5,727 nt of DNA, taken from Halobacteria archaeon (GTDB taxonomy: Bacteria; Pseudomonadota; Gammaproteobacteria; UBA9214). A program made the translations under genes and the position numbers. The stretch is taken from NCBI GenBank assembly GCA_013041945.1, contig JABDRC010000277.1:1-5727 (forward strand), in the 5' to 3' direction. Shown here piece by piece: positions 1-5,215 of the stretch. The notes beneath the pieces were generated by a model. The model worked only from the letters and a program-made list of their open reading frames with translations. It did not search any database and was not told the DNA's origin. Positions within the stretch are counted from its first letter, which is position 1. The number at the start of each line of letters is the position of its first letter.

Positions 1-49
1 GCGCGCCGCTGTTGTCTGCAACATCAAGCATTGATTGCATCTGTATCAT
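1..49 (-). CDS. rplN: 50S ribosomal protein L14, N-terminal fragment (runs off the left edge)
   Basis: The 16 complete codons after the ATG at 47-49 read MIQMQSMLDVADNSGA, which matches the start of L14 (E. coli begins MIQEQTMLNVADNSGA). The rest of the roughly 122-residue protein lies outside the window. L14 is a primary large-subunit protein at the subunit interface that forms an intersubunit bridge. It is normally the first gene of the spc operon. A GGA Shine-Dalgarno core at 58-60 stands 8 nt before the ATG. Only 39 bp separate it from the rpsQ stop, with no evident promoter or terminator between them. I infer read-through from the S10 genes. The identity is secure despite the short stretch because the sequence and position agree. 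Confidence 0.93.
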   Translation of the reverse strand, partial: MIQMQSMLDVADNSGA

Positions 50-88
50 GCTGTTATTCCGTTTATCTCGTTACGCCAACCGGGACGA

Positions 89-349
89 CTAATCGCTGCG
101 CCCGACGATTTCCACCAGCCGCCAGGACTTGGTCCTGGACAGCGGACGACACTGCTCGATGGTGACGACATCACCTTCCTGGCAGGCATTTTCCGCATCG
201 TGGATATGCAGCCTGGTCGAACGACGAATGTACTTGCCGTAGACCGGGTGCTTCACCTTGCGCTCGATCAGGACAGTCGCCGACTTGTCCATTTTGTTGC
301 TGATGACCTTGCCGGTTACCGTTTTACCTGTCTCTGTCGTTTCACTCAT
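89..349 (-). CDS. rpsQ: 30S ribosomal protein S17
   Basis: This 86-residue protein (E. coli has 84) is S17, a primary 16S rRNA-binding protein of the small-subunit body with an OB-fold. It aligns along its whole length with E. coli S17: GKVISNKMDKSATVLIERKVKHPVYGKYI covers roughly residues 13-41 in two conserved runs. The S17 signature GDVVTIEQCRPLS is at residues 59-71. The ATG at 349 overlaps the TGA of rpmC as ATGA, so its translation is probably coupled to L29. A weak GGA at 359-361 lies 9 nt upstream, inside rpmC. The stop is TAG. It is the last gene of the S10 operon, and rplN follows 39 bp downstream. The N-terminus is slightly longer than in E. coli, which is normal variation. Confidence 0.98.
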   Translation of the reverse strand: MSETTETGKTVTGKVISNKMDKSATVLIERKVKHPVYGKYIRRSTRLHIHDAENACQEGDVVTIEQCRPLSRTKSWRLVEIVGRSD

Positions 350-549
350 GATGCGTCATCCGCTTTTGCCTTTTCACCCAGCACGGTGTTGATACGTGCA
401 ATATCCTTGCGCACCTTCTTGACCTGGTCAGGGCGCGCGAGCTGGCCGGTACCGCGCTGCATACCGAGATTGAATTTCTCGCGCAGCAGGTTGTGCAGCT
501 CGATCTTGAGCTCACTGACTGATTTCGATCTTAGTTCCTGGGCATTCAT
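346..549 (-). CDS. rpmC: 50S ribosomal protein L29
   Basis: L29 is a small, two-helix, coiled-coil-like protein near the exit of the polypeptide tunnel, next to L23, where chaperones and targeting factors dock. From the ATG at 549 the protein has 67 residues (E. coli 63) and begins MNAQELRSKSVSEL, matching E. coli MKAKELREKSVEEL without a gap. The core LLREKFNLGMQ is the conserved L29 segment. A GTG one codon upstream (550-552) would give 68 residues. I prefer the ATG from the alignment, although the weak GGA at 560-562 lies 7 nt from the GTG and 10 nt from the ATG. The rplP stop TGA (549-551) shares a base with this ATG, and the 3' end overlaps rpsQ by ATGA. Both junctions suggest coupled translation. 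Confidence 0.96.
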   Translation of the reverse strand: MNAQELRSKSVSELKIELHNLLREKFNLGMQRGTGQLARPDQVKKVRKDIARINTVLGEKAKADDAS

Positions 550-962
550 CACAATAATGTCCGTGCTACAAATGTTGTCTTGAACGGCAGCTTCGCCGCG
601 GCCAGCTGGAAGGCCTCGCGCGCGATCTCTTCCGAAACACCCTCGATCTCGTAGAGCATGCGTCCCGGCTGTATCTGGGCAATCCAGTACTCGACGTTGC
701 CCTTGCCCTTGCCCTGCCTGACCTCGATCGGCTTCTTGGTGACCGGCACGTCCGGGAACACGCGGATCCAGATCTTCCCGCCGCGCTTCACATGGCGGGT
801 AATGGTGCGGCGGGCAGCCTCGACCTGGCGGGCCGTCATGCGTCCGCGGGCGGTTGCCTTCAGGCCGTACTCGCCGAAGCTGACCTTGCTGCCGCGCTGC
901 GCCAGGCCGCGGTTGCGGCCTTTTTGCTGCTTGCGAAATTTTGTTCTCTTGGGCTGTAACAT
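549..962 (-). CDS. rplP: 50S ribosomal protein L16
   Basis: L16 is a late-assembling large-subunit protein that contacts 23S rRNA near the A-site tRNA elbow and is needed for a mature peptidyl-transferase centre. The 137 residues (E. coli 136) begin MLQPKRTKFRKQQKGRNRG, nearly identical to E. coli. The conserved GKIWIRVFPD is at residues 62-71 and GKGKGNVEYW at 84-93. Arg82, in VRQGKGKGN, corresponds to E. coli Arg81, the site hydroxylated by the oxygenase YcfD/RoxA in some gammaproteobacteria. Whether it is modified here cannot be seen. A good Shine-Dalgarno sequence GGAG (970-973) stands 7 nt before the ATG. The gap to rpsC is 25 bp. The stop is TGA and merges with the rpmC start. Confidence 0.98.
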   Translation of the reverse strand: MLQPKRTKFRKQQKGRNRGLAQRGSKVSFGEYGLKATARGRMTARQVEAARRTITRHVKRGGKIWIRVFPDVPVTKKPIEVRQGKGKGNVEYWIAQIQPGRMLYEIEGVSEEIAREAFQLAAAKLPFKTTFVARTLL

Positions 963-987
963 CTCTGTTCTCCGTACTTATCCGCGG

Positions 988-1662
988 TCAGGAAGCGGCC
1001 TTGCGTGGCGCCTCGGCCTCGGCCTCATCTGTCGCGCCAATCACTTCGCCCTTGAAGATCCAGACCTTGACACCGATCACCCCGTAGGTGGTGTTGGCTT
1101 CCGCGGTACCGTAGTCGATGTCGGCACGCAGGGTGTGCAGCGGTACGCGGCCCTCGCGATACCATTCACTGCGGGCTATCTCCGCACCGTTCAGGCGGCC
1201 GCCGACCTTGATCTTGATGCCCTGTGCACCGATGCGCATGGAATTGCTCACGGCGCGCTTCATGGCGCGGCGAAACATGATACGACGCTCCAGCTGCTGC
1301 GCCACACTTTCGGCGACCAGCGTCGCGTCCAGCTCGGGCTTGCGGATCTCCTCGATGTTGATACTGACCGGGATGCCCATGCGTACCGAGACTTCCTTGC
1401 GCAGGCGGTCGATATCCTCGCCTTTCTTGCCGATCACGATGCCCGGGCGCGCGGTGTGCACGGTAATCACTGCATTCGATGCAGGGCGGGCAATCTGGAT
1501 ACGGCTCACAGAGGCCTGCGACAGGCGCTTCCTGATGAAACCCCGAATCTCCAGATCCGTGTTCAGGTAGTCGGCGAAATTATCCGAGTCGGCAAACCAT
1601 GTGGACGTCCAGTCCTTGACGATGCCGAGCCGGATACCGGTTGGATTTACTTTCTGACCCAT
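988..1662 (-). CDS. rpsC: 30S ribosomal protein S3
   Basis: S3 sits on the head of the 30S subunit at the mRNA entry channel. The 224 residues (E. coli 233) begin MGQKVNPTGIRLGI, the canonical S3 N-terminus. A type II KH domain is evident, with its GxxG loop IGKKG at residues 77-81. Arg131, Arg132 and Lys135 (in MFRRAMKRA) match by number the E. coli residues implicated in the ribosome's mRNA helicase activity. The C-terminal domain contains GAQGIKIKVGGRLNGAEIAR around 145-164 and ends in a short acidic/Ala tail, a few residues shorter than in E. coli. The start is ATG, with GAGG (1672-1675) 9 nt upstream and an 18-bp gap from rplV. The stop is TGA. Confidence 0.98.
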   Translation of the reverse strand: MGQKVNPTGIRLGIVKDWTSTWFADSDNFADYLNTDLEIRGFIRKRLSQASVSRIQIARPASNAVITVHTARPGIVIGKKGEDIDRLRKEVSVRMGIPVSINIEEIRKPELDATLVAESVAQQLERRIMFRRAMKRAVSNSMRIGAQGIKIKVGGRLNGAEIARSEWYREGRVPLHTLRADIDYGTAEANTTYGVIGVKVWIFKGEVIGATDEAEAEAPRKAAS

Positions 1663-1680
1663 ACTTTATTGCCTCTACGG

Positions 1681-2010
1681 TCAGTCACCCACCGTGACGG
1701 TGATATGACTGCTGCGTTTCAGAATTCGTGTACCACGGCCCTTGGCACGTGCACGGAAGCGTTTCATGGTGCGAGCCTCGTTGACATAAATAGCCGCCAC
1801 TTTCAGCTCATCGATGTCCGCGCCCTCGTTGTGTTCCGCATTCGCAATGGCGGATTCGAGTACCTTGCGAACCAGCCCGGCTGATTTCTTCTGGCTGAAA
1901 CCCAGCAGGTTCAGCGCCTTCTCAACGGGCAGCCCGCGCACCTGGTCAGCAACCAGGCGGCATTTCTGCGGCGAAATGTGTACTTGTTTCAGTGTTGCGC
2001 TGACCTGCAT
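1681..2010 (-). CDS. rplV: 50S ribosomal protein L22
   Basis: L22 spans the large subunit, and its long beta-hairpin lines the constriction of the nascent-peptide tunnel. The 109 residues (E. coli 110) contain KVLESAIANAEHNEGADIDELKV at roughly 49-71, almost identical to E. coli. The hairpin region follows, with RAKGRGTRILKRSSHITV at 88-105. Met82-Lys83-Arg84, the triplet deleted in a classic E. coli macrolide-resistant mutant, is intact, so nothing here predicts resistance. The N-terminus (MQVSATLKQVHISPQKCRLVA) differs from E. coli only in its first ten or so residues. The Shine-Dalgarno sequence GAGGA (2018-2022) is strong, begins right after the rpsS stop and has 7-nt spacing. The gap to rpsS is 12 bp. 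The stop is TGA. Confidence 0.98.
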   Translation of the reverse strand: MQVSATLKQVHISPQKCRLVADQVRGLPVEKALNLLGFSQKKSAGLVRKVLESAIANAEHNEGADIDELKVAAIYVNEARTMKRFRARAKGRGTRILKRSSHITVTVGD

Positions 2011-2022
2011 CAGACAATCCTC

Positions 2023-2295
2023 TTACTTCGCTTTCCTGTCACCCACGTGACCCCTGAAGGTACGCGTAAGGGCGAACTCGCCGAGCTTGTGGCCGACCAT
2101 GTTTTCATTGATCAGTACCGGCACATGCTGACGACCGTTATGAATGGCAATCGTCAGGCCTACCATCTCTGGCAGAACCATGGAACGGCGCGACCAGGTC
2201 TTGATCGGGCGCTTGTTGTTTTCTGCAACCGCCTTGTCCACCTTGTTCTGCAGGTGGGTATCGATAAACGGTCCTTTTCTGATTGAGCGTGCCAC
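2023..2295 (-). CDS. rpsS: 30S ribosomal protein S19 (GTG start)
   Basis: S19 lies in the head of the 30S subunit, pairs with S13 and contacts the A-site finger of 23S rRNA. The 90 residues (E. coli 92) begin MARSIRKGPFIDTHL. The signature region HNGRQHVPV...MVGHKLGEFALTRTFRGH runs over residues 52-83 and is close to E. coli. The start codon is GTG at 2293-2295, not ATG. It is fixed by the family N-terminus (M-[AP]-RS-[LI]-[KR]-KGPF) and by a strong Shine-Dalgarno GAGGA at 2303-2307 with 7-nt spacing. No in-frame ATG lies nearby upstream. The gap to rplB is 17 bp. The stop is TAA, followed at once by the rplV ribosome binding site. Confidence 0.98.
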   Translation of the reverse strand: MARSIRKGPFIDTHLQNKVDKAVAENNKRPIKTWSRRSMVLPEMVGLTIAIHNGRQHVPVLINENMVGHKLGEFALTRTFRGHVGDRKAK

Positions 2296-2302
2296 TATGA
2301 AA

Positions 2303-2307
2303 TCCTC
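2303..2307 (-). promoter_or_regulatory. rpsS ribosome binding site supporting the GTG start
   Basis: GAGGA stands 7 nt before the GTG at 2293-2295, in the 17-bp rplB-rpsS gap. Its strength and spacing support the non-ATG start. Confidence 0.8.
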
Positions 2308-2312
2308 AGTCC

Positions 2313-3140
2313 TTATTTCTTGTTACGTCGCCGTATGATCATGCCGTCGGTGCGCTTGTTGGTGCGCGTCCGGTAGCCCTTGGTCGGTACACCCCACGGG
2401 CTGACCGGATGGCGGCCACCGGAGGTACGGCCCTCGCCACCGCCGTGCGGATGGTCGACCGGGTTCATTGCCACGCCGCGCACTGTCGGGCGCTTGCCAC
2501 GCCAGCGTGCCGCGCCTGCCTTGCCGAGTGAACGCAGGCTGTGTTCCACGTTGCCTACCTCGCCGATCGTGGCGATGCAGTCAGCCAGCACCTTGCGCAT
2601 CTCGCCGGAACGCATCCGCAGGGTCGCGTGCTCGCCTTCACGTGCAACGAGCTGGGCGCTGTTACCGGCACTGCGTGCCAGCTGGCCGCCCTTGCCCGGC
2701 TTTATTTCGATGTTGTGCACCAGTGCACCGACCGGGATGTTGCGCATCGGCATGGCATTGCCGGCCTTGATCGGGGCATTGCTGCCATTGCGAATTTCGT
2801 CGCCCACCTTGACGCCCTTCGGGGCAAGAATATAACGGCGCTCGCCATCAGCATAAAGCAGCAGCGCCAGGTGCGCGGAGCGGTTCGGATCGTACTCGAT
2901 GCGCTCGACCTTTGCCGTAATACCGGTCTTGTTGCGCCTGAAATCGATAACGCGATATCGCCGCTTGTGGCCGCCACCGCGATGTCGAGTGGTAATACGG
3001 CCGGCGTTGTTGCGCCCGCCGGACCGCGACTTCGAGCTGACCAGCGCCTCGTGCGGCTTGCCCTTGTGCAGGTCAGGCGTGCTGACACCGACCACGAAGC
3101 GGCGACCCGGTGAAGTTGGTTTTGCTTTATCAAGTGGCAT
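2313..3140 (-). CDS. rplB: 50S ribosomal protein L2
   Basis: L2 is one of the largest and most conserved large-subunit proteins. It binds 23S rRNA domain IV and supports subunit association, tRNA binding and peptidyl transfer. The 275 residues (E. coli 273) show the N-terminal KPTSPGRR at 7-14, the basic GRNNAGRITTRHRGGGHKRR at 42-61, the OB-fold and SH3-like core, and the C-terminal NPVDHPHGGGEGR at 226-238. His230 (with the initiator Met counted) corresponds to E. coli His229, the residue reported as important for peptidyl transferase activity. The C-terminal loop after GEGR reads TSGGRHPVSPWGVPTKG, slightly longer than in E. coli. The start ATG has AAGGA (3149-3153) 8 nt upstream. The gap to rplW is 41 bp, the longest within the rplC-rpsQ stretch. 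The stop is TAA. Confidence 0.99.
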   Translation of the reverse strand: MPLDKAKPTSPGRRFVVGVSTPDLHKGKPHEALVSSKSRSGGRNNAGRITTRHRGGGHKRRYRVIDFRRNKTGITAKVERIEYDPNRSAHLALLLYADGERRYILAPKGVKVGDEIRNGSNAPIKAGNAMPMRNIPVGALVHNIEIKPGKGGQLARSAGNSAQLVAREGEHATLRMRSGEMRKVLADCIATIGEVGNVEHSLRSLGKAGAARWRGKRPTVRGVAMNPVDHPHGGGEGRTSGGRHPVSPWGVPTKGYRTRTNKRTDGMIIRRRNKK

Positions 3141-3181
3141 CTCGGTATTCCTTTCGGCAGAGTCCGACCGTCAAATGTCGG

Positions 3182-3478
3182 TTACTCGGCCCCTGTAAAA
3201 TCGATATCATGGCCTTCGGACAATGTCACGTAAGCCTTCTTCCAGTCGGAGCGACGACCGATACTGCGTCCATGCGCCTTGACCTTGCCGCGCATGTTGC
3301 TGATCTGCACGTTGTCGACCTTGACGTCGAACATCAGCTCAACGGCTTTTTTCACTTCCGGCTTGGTGGCGCTCTTCATCACCTTGAAGACAAACTGCCG
3401 GTTTGCATCGGCAAGGCGGCTGCTTTTTTCCGACACGACCGGTGCCAGCAGAACGTTCATCAGTTTTTCCCGGTTCAT
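3182..3478 (-). CDS. rplW: 50S ribosomal protein L23
   Basis: L23 surrounds the peptide tunnel exit and is the main docking point for trigger factor and the signal recognition particle. The 98 residues (E. coli 100) contain LAPVVSEKSS near residue 11, ATKPEVKKAVELMFDVKV near 37-54, and the C-terminal GRSIGRRSDWKKAYVTLSEG at about 70-89, closely matching E. coli. Glu17 in VSEK corresponds to the Glu18 region of E. coli L23 linked to trigger factor contact (family knowledge, aligned by eye). The ATG at 3476-3478 overlaps the rplD stop as ATGA. A very strong Shine-Dalgarno GAGGAG at 3487-3492, inside rplD, has 8-nt spacing. That site can fold into a small hairpin (listed separately). The stop is TAA. 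Confidence 0.98.
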   Translation of the reverse strand: MNREKLMNVLLAPVVSEKSSRLADANRQFVFKVMKSATKPEVKKAVELMFDVKVDNVQISNMRGKVKAHGRSIGRRSDWKKAYVTLSEGHDIDFTGAE

Positions 3479-4077
3479 GCGAGGCGCTCCTCGAGCAGTT
3501 GCAGCGCAGCGGTCGTAACCAGCACCTTTTCGAAGCCGATCAGGCTGACCGGATCGGCGCCCGCAGCATCACACACGGCAACGCGCGGCAGGTTGCGTGC
3601 TGCCAGGTACAGGTTGTCATCCGGGTCATCCGAGATGATCAGGACGTTATCGAGCCCCATTTCTGCCAGTTTGCCGGTCAGTTCGCGGGTCTTCGGTGCA
3701 TCCACACCGAATGACTTGACGGCAACCAGGCGATCCTGACGTACCAGCTCCGACAGGATGGAACGCATCGCCGCACGATACATCTTGCGGTTGATCTTCT
3801 GCGAGTAATCCGTCGGCATGGACGGAAATGCCTTGCCACCGCCACGCCAGATCGGGCTGCGGATGGTGCCGGCACGTGCACGCCCGGTGCCTTTCTGGCG
3901 CCACGGCTTGACACCGCCGCCGTTCACCTGTGCACGATTTTTCTGCTGCGCACTCCCGGCACGGGTTGCGGCCATGCAGGCGGTCACCACCTGGTGGACC
4001 AGGGCTTCACGGAATTCCTGGCCGAAATTTTCGTCGGAAACGCTGACCGAACCCGAACCCTGTAACTGCAATTTCAT
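3475..4077 (-). CDS. rplD: 50S ribosomal protein L4
   Basis: L4 binds 23S rRNA early in assembly, and its extended loop lines the exit tunnel. In E. coli it also represses its own operon by acting on the S10 leader. The tunnel loop KPWRQKGTGRARAGTIRSPIW is at residues 57-77 of the 200-residue form. The lysine of WRQKGTG is the position whose change to Glu gives erythromycin resistance in E. coli; it is wild type here. Two ATGs are adjacent (4078-4080 and 4075-4077). I chose the second because AGGAG (4085-4089) then has 7-nt spacing rather than 4, and MKLQL fits the usual M-x-L start. The first would give 201 residues, the E. coli length. It begins 10 bp after the rplC stop, whose TAG overlaps the ribosome binding site, and ends in an ATGA overlap with rplW. 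Confidence 0.97.
   Translation of the reverse strand: MKLQLQGSGSVSVSDENFGQEFREALVHQVVTACMAATRAGSAQQKNRAQVNGGGVKPWRQKGTGRARAGTIRSPIWRGGGKAFPSMPTDYSQKINRKMYRAAMRSILSELVRQDRLVAVKSFGVDAPKTRELTGKLAEMGLDNVLIISDDPDDNLYLAARNLPRVAVCDAAGADPVSLIGFEKVLVTTAALQLLEERLA
3480..3493 (-). promoter_or_regulatory. Small hairpin covering the rplW Shine-Dalgarno sequence
   Basis: On the minus strand, CGAGG (3493-3489) and CCTCG (3484-3480) form a perfect 5-bp stem with a 4-nt loop, AGCG. The Shine-Dalgarno GAGGAG of rplW (3487-3492) lies within it. The site is inside the last codons of rplD, whose stop overlaps the rplW start. A ribosome finishing rplD would open the hairpin, which fits translational coupling. The bases also encode the L4 C-terminus (LEERLA), so the pairing may be a by-product of coding. 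Confidence 0.45.
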
Positions 4078-4084
4078 CATCCCG

Positions 4085-4089
4085 CTCCT
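4085..4089 (-). promoter_or_regulatory. rplD ribosome binding site overlapping the rplC stop
   Basis: AGGAG is built from the last two bases of the rplC TAG and the next three. It lies 4 nt before the first ATG of rplD and 7 nt before the second, which favours the second start. Confidence 0.75.
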
Positions 4090-4729
4090 AACGTGCCTTC
4101 ACTGCCGGCCGGATTATAACGTCACCGCCCCGGGAGCCCGGGACCGCACCCTTGACCAGCAGCAGGTTGCGCTCGGTGTCGATCCGGACGACTTCTATGT
4201 TCTGTGTACTGCGGCGGACATTACCCATGTGACCCGACATCTTCTTGCCCTTGAAGACACGTCCCGGCGTCTGGCACTGGCCAATCGAGCCGGGTGCACG
4301 GTGCGAAATCGAGTTGCCGTGGGTCGCATCCTGCATGCGGAAGTTGTAGCGCTTGACGACGCCCGCATAGCCCTTGCCGATGGAGGTGCCGGTCACGTCG
4401 ACGCGCTGGCCTTCCTCGAACATCCCGACCTTGATCTCGCTGCCCGGCGCCAGGTCCTCGCCTTCATGGTCGGCAAGACGGAATTCCCACAGCCCGCGAC
4501 CGGCCTCGGTGCCGGCCCTGGCATAGTGGCCCGACAGCGGCCGTGTGACGCGCGATGCACGACGCGATCCCGTGGTGACCTGCAGCGCACGGTAACCGTC
4601 ATTCTCAACGGTCTTGACCTGCGTCACGCGGTTCGGCTCGACCGAGATGACAGTGACAGGCACAGCGACGCCGTCATCCCTGATGATGCGAGTCATACCC
4701 TCTTTGCGCCCAACAATTCCGATAGTCAT
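4088..4729 (-). CDS. rplC: 50S ribosomal protein L3
   Basis: L3 is one of the first proteins to bind 23S rRNA in assembly, and its extended loop reaches towards the peptidyl-transferase centre. The 213 residues (E. coli 209) begin MTIGIVGRKEGMTRI. Further conserved blocks are GRGLWEFRLA (77-86), VTGTSIGKGYAGVVKRYNFR (112-131), DATHGNSISHRAPGSIGQ (134-151) and NLLLVKGAVPG (188-198). Gln153, in QCQTPG, aligns with E. coli Gln150, the residue methylated by PrmB. Modification is likely but not visible. The ATG at 4729 is supported by family length. GAGAG (4739-4743), 9 nt upstream, is only a moderate Shine-Dalgarno. Upstream lies a 90-bp gap carrying a REPIN-like element, which separates it from rpsJ. 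The stop TAG forms part of the rplD ribosome binding site. Confidence 0.98.
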   Translation of the reverse strand: MTIGIVGRKEGMTRIIRDDGVAVPVTVISVEPNRVTQVKTVENDGYRALQVTTGSRRASRVTRPLSGHYARAGTEAGRGLWEFRLADHEGEDLAPGSEIKVGMFEEGQRVDVTGTSIGKGYAGVVKRYNFRMQDATHGNSISHRAPGSIGQCQTPGRVFKGKKMSGHMGNVRRSTQNIEVVRIDTERNLLLVKGAVPGSRGGDVIIRPAVKAR

Positions 4730-4750
4730 TACGTGTGTCTCTCATTCGTC

Positions 4751-4810
4751 TGCAGGAGCGGAGGTTGTCCGCGAATTGGCAAACATTCGCGCATAGCATG
4801 CGCTCCTGCA
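4751..4810. repeat. REPIN-like inverted pair of REP units between rpsJ and rplC
   Basis: Two 26-bp units face each other: 4751-4776 on the plus strand and 4785-4810 on the minus strand, separated by an 8-bp spacer (4777-4784). Both begin TGCAGGAGCG and end CGCGAAT. They are identical at 21 of 26 positions, and all differences lie in the middle. Each unit folds on its own: GCGGA/TCCGC (4758-4762 with 4768-4772) and GCGCAT/ATGCGC (4789-4794 with 4798-4803). The pair at unit positions 11 and 19 is G-C in one copy and C-G in the other, a compensatory change. This layout is that of gammaproteobacterial REP doublets (REPIN/BIME) moved by RAYT tyrosine transposases. No transposase is in the window. 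In RNA the 60 nt could form either one long hairpin or two short ones. The family assignment is by pattern only. Confidence 0.85.
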
Positions 4811-4819
4811 ATTTTCTGT

Positions 4820-5131
4820 TTAGTTCAGCTTGATTTGAACATCCACGCCCGCGGCCAGGTCCAGCTTCATCAACGCATCCACGGTTTTTTCCGTCGGATC
4901 GACGATGTCCATCAGGCGTTTGTGGGTACGGATCTCGTACTGGTCACGCGCATCCTTGTTGACATGCGGCGAGATCAGCACGGTGAAGCGCTCCTTGCGT
5001 GTCGGCAGCGGGATCGGCCCGCGAACCTGCGCACCGGTACGCCGGGCGGTCTCGACAATTTCAGCCGCCGACTGGTCGATCAGCCTGTGATCGAAGGCCT
5101 TGAGGCGTATCCGGATTCTCTGGTTGCTCAT
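4820..5131 (-). CDS. rpsJ: 30S ribosomal protein S10 (NusE)
   Basis: S10 is a small-subunit head protein. As NusE it also joins NusB and NusG in transcription antitermination and transcription-translation coupling. The 103 residues equal the E. coli length and are almost identical. GAQVRGPIPLPTRKERFTVL is at residues 33-52, and the ribosome-binding loop SPHVNKDARDQYEIRTH is at 54-70. Val57, the site of common tigecycline-resistance changes, is wild type. The ATG at 5131 is fixed by the conserved start MSNQRIRIRLKAFDHRLID. Only a weak GGA (5140-5142) lies upstream, 8 nt away, in an A+T-rich stretch. It is the first gene of the S10 operon. It is isolated on both sides by repeat-bearing gaps, unlike the tightly packed genes that follow. 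The stop is TAA. Confidence 0.99.
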   Translation of the reverse strand: MSNQRIRIRLKAFDHRLIDQSAAEIVETARRTGAQVRGPIPLPTRKERFTVLISPHVNKDARDQYEIRTHKRLMDIVDPTEKTVDALMKLDLAAGVDVQIKLN

Positions 5132-5149
5132 TTAATTAATCCAAAATTA

Positions 5150-5213
5150 AGTTAAATGTGAAATGTGAGACGTGAAACGGATGTTATTCACCTTTCACGA
5201 TTCACCTTTCACT
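5150..5213. repeat. Two opposed blocks of a 7-bp repeat forming an inverted repeat in the tuf-rpsJ gap
   Basis: Read on the plus strand, 5186-5213 is four heptamers in tandem: ATTCACC, TTTCACG, ATTCACC, TTTCACT. The 13-bp string ATTCACCTTTCAC occurs exactly twice, at 5186-5198 and 5200-5212. Read on the minus strand, 5177-5150 is again four heptamers: TTTCACG, TCTCACA, TTTCACA, TTTAACT. An 8-bp centre (5178-5185) separates the blocks. The best hairpin pairs 5158-5177 with 5193-5212 at 17 of 20 positions around a 15-nt loop, and other registers are possible. On the transcript it starts 3 nt after the tuf stop. No long U-run follows directly, so an intrinsic terminator is not clear. Its function is unknown. 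Confidence 0.85.
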
Positions 5214-5215
5214 TG

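Noticed and set aside
658..1884. Plus-strand open frame of 408 codons opposite rplP, rpsC and rplV
   Set aside because: It is antisense to three certain ribosomal protein genes, with no supporting start context or domain. The same shadow effect explains it.
3164..3181. Inverted repeat CCGAC/GTCGG in the rplW-rplB gap, considered as a terminator
   Set aside because: The stem has only 5 bp with an 8-nt loop, there is no following U-run, and a strong rplB ribosome binding site follows within 20 bases. It is too weak to call.
3475..4077. Antibiotic-resistance changes in the L4/L22 tunnel loops, S10 loop or EF-Tu
   Set aside because: The L4 lysine of WRQKGTG, L22 MKR at 82-84, S10 Val57 and the EF-Tu TVGAGVV alanine all have the wild-type residue.
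3818..5155. Long plus-strand open frame of 445 codons opposite rplD, rplC and rpsJ
   Set aside because: It lies entirely antisense to three highly conserved genes and also runs through both non-coding gaps. Its translation has no recognisable family and is rich in the residues expected from reverse complements of these codons. It is a codon-bias shadow.
5131..5160. A+T-rich stretch just upstream of rpsJ considered as a promoter -10 region
   Set aside because: Several TTAATT-like strings exist, but none has a convincing -35 partner at 16-18 bp, so no specific promoter can be supported.
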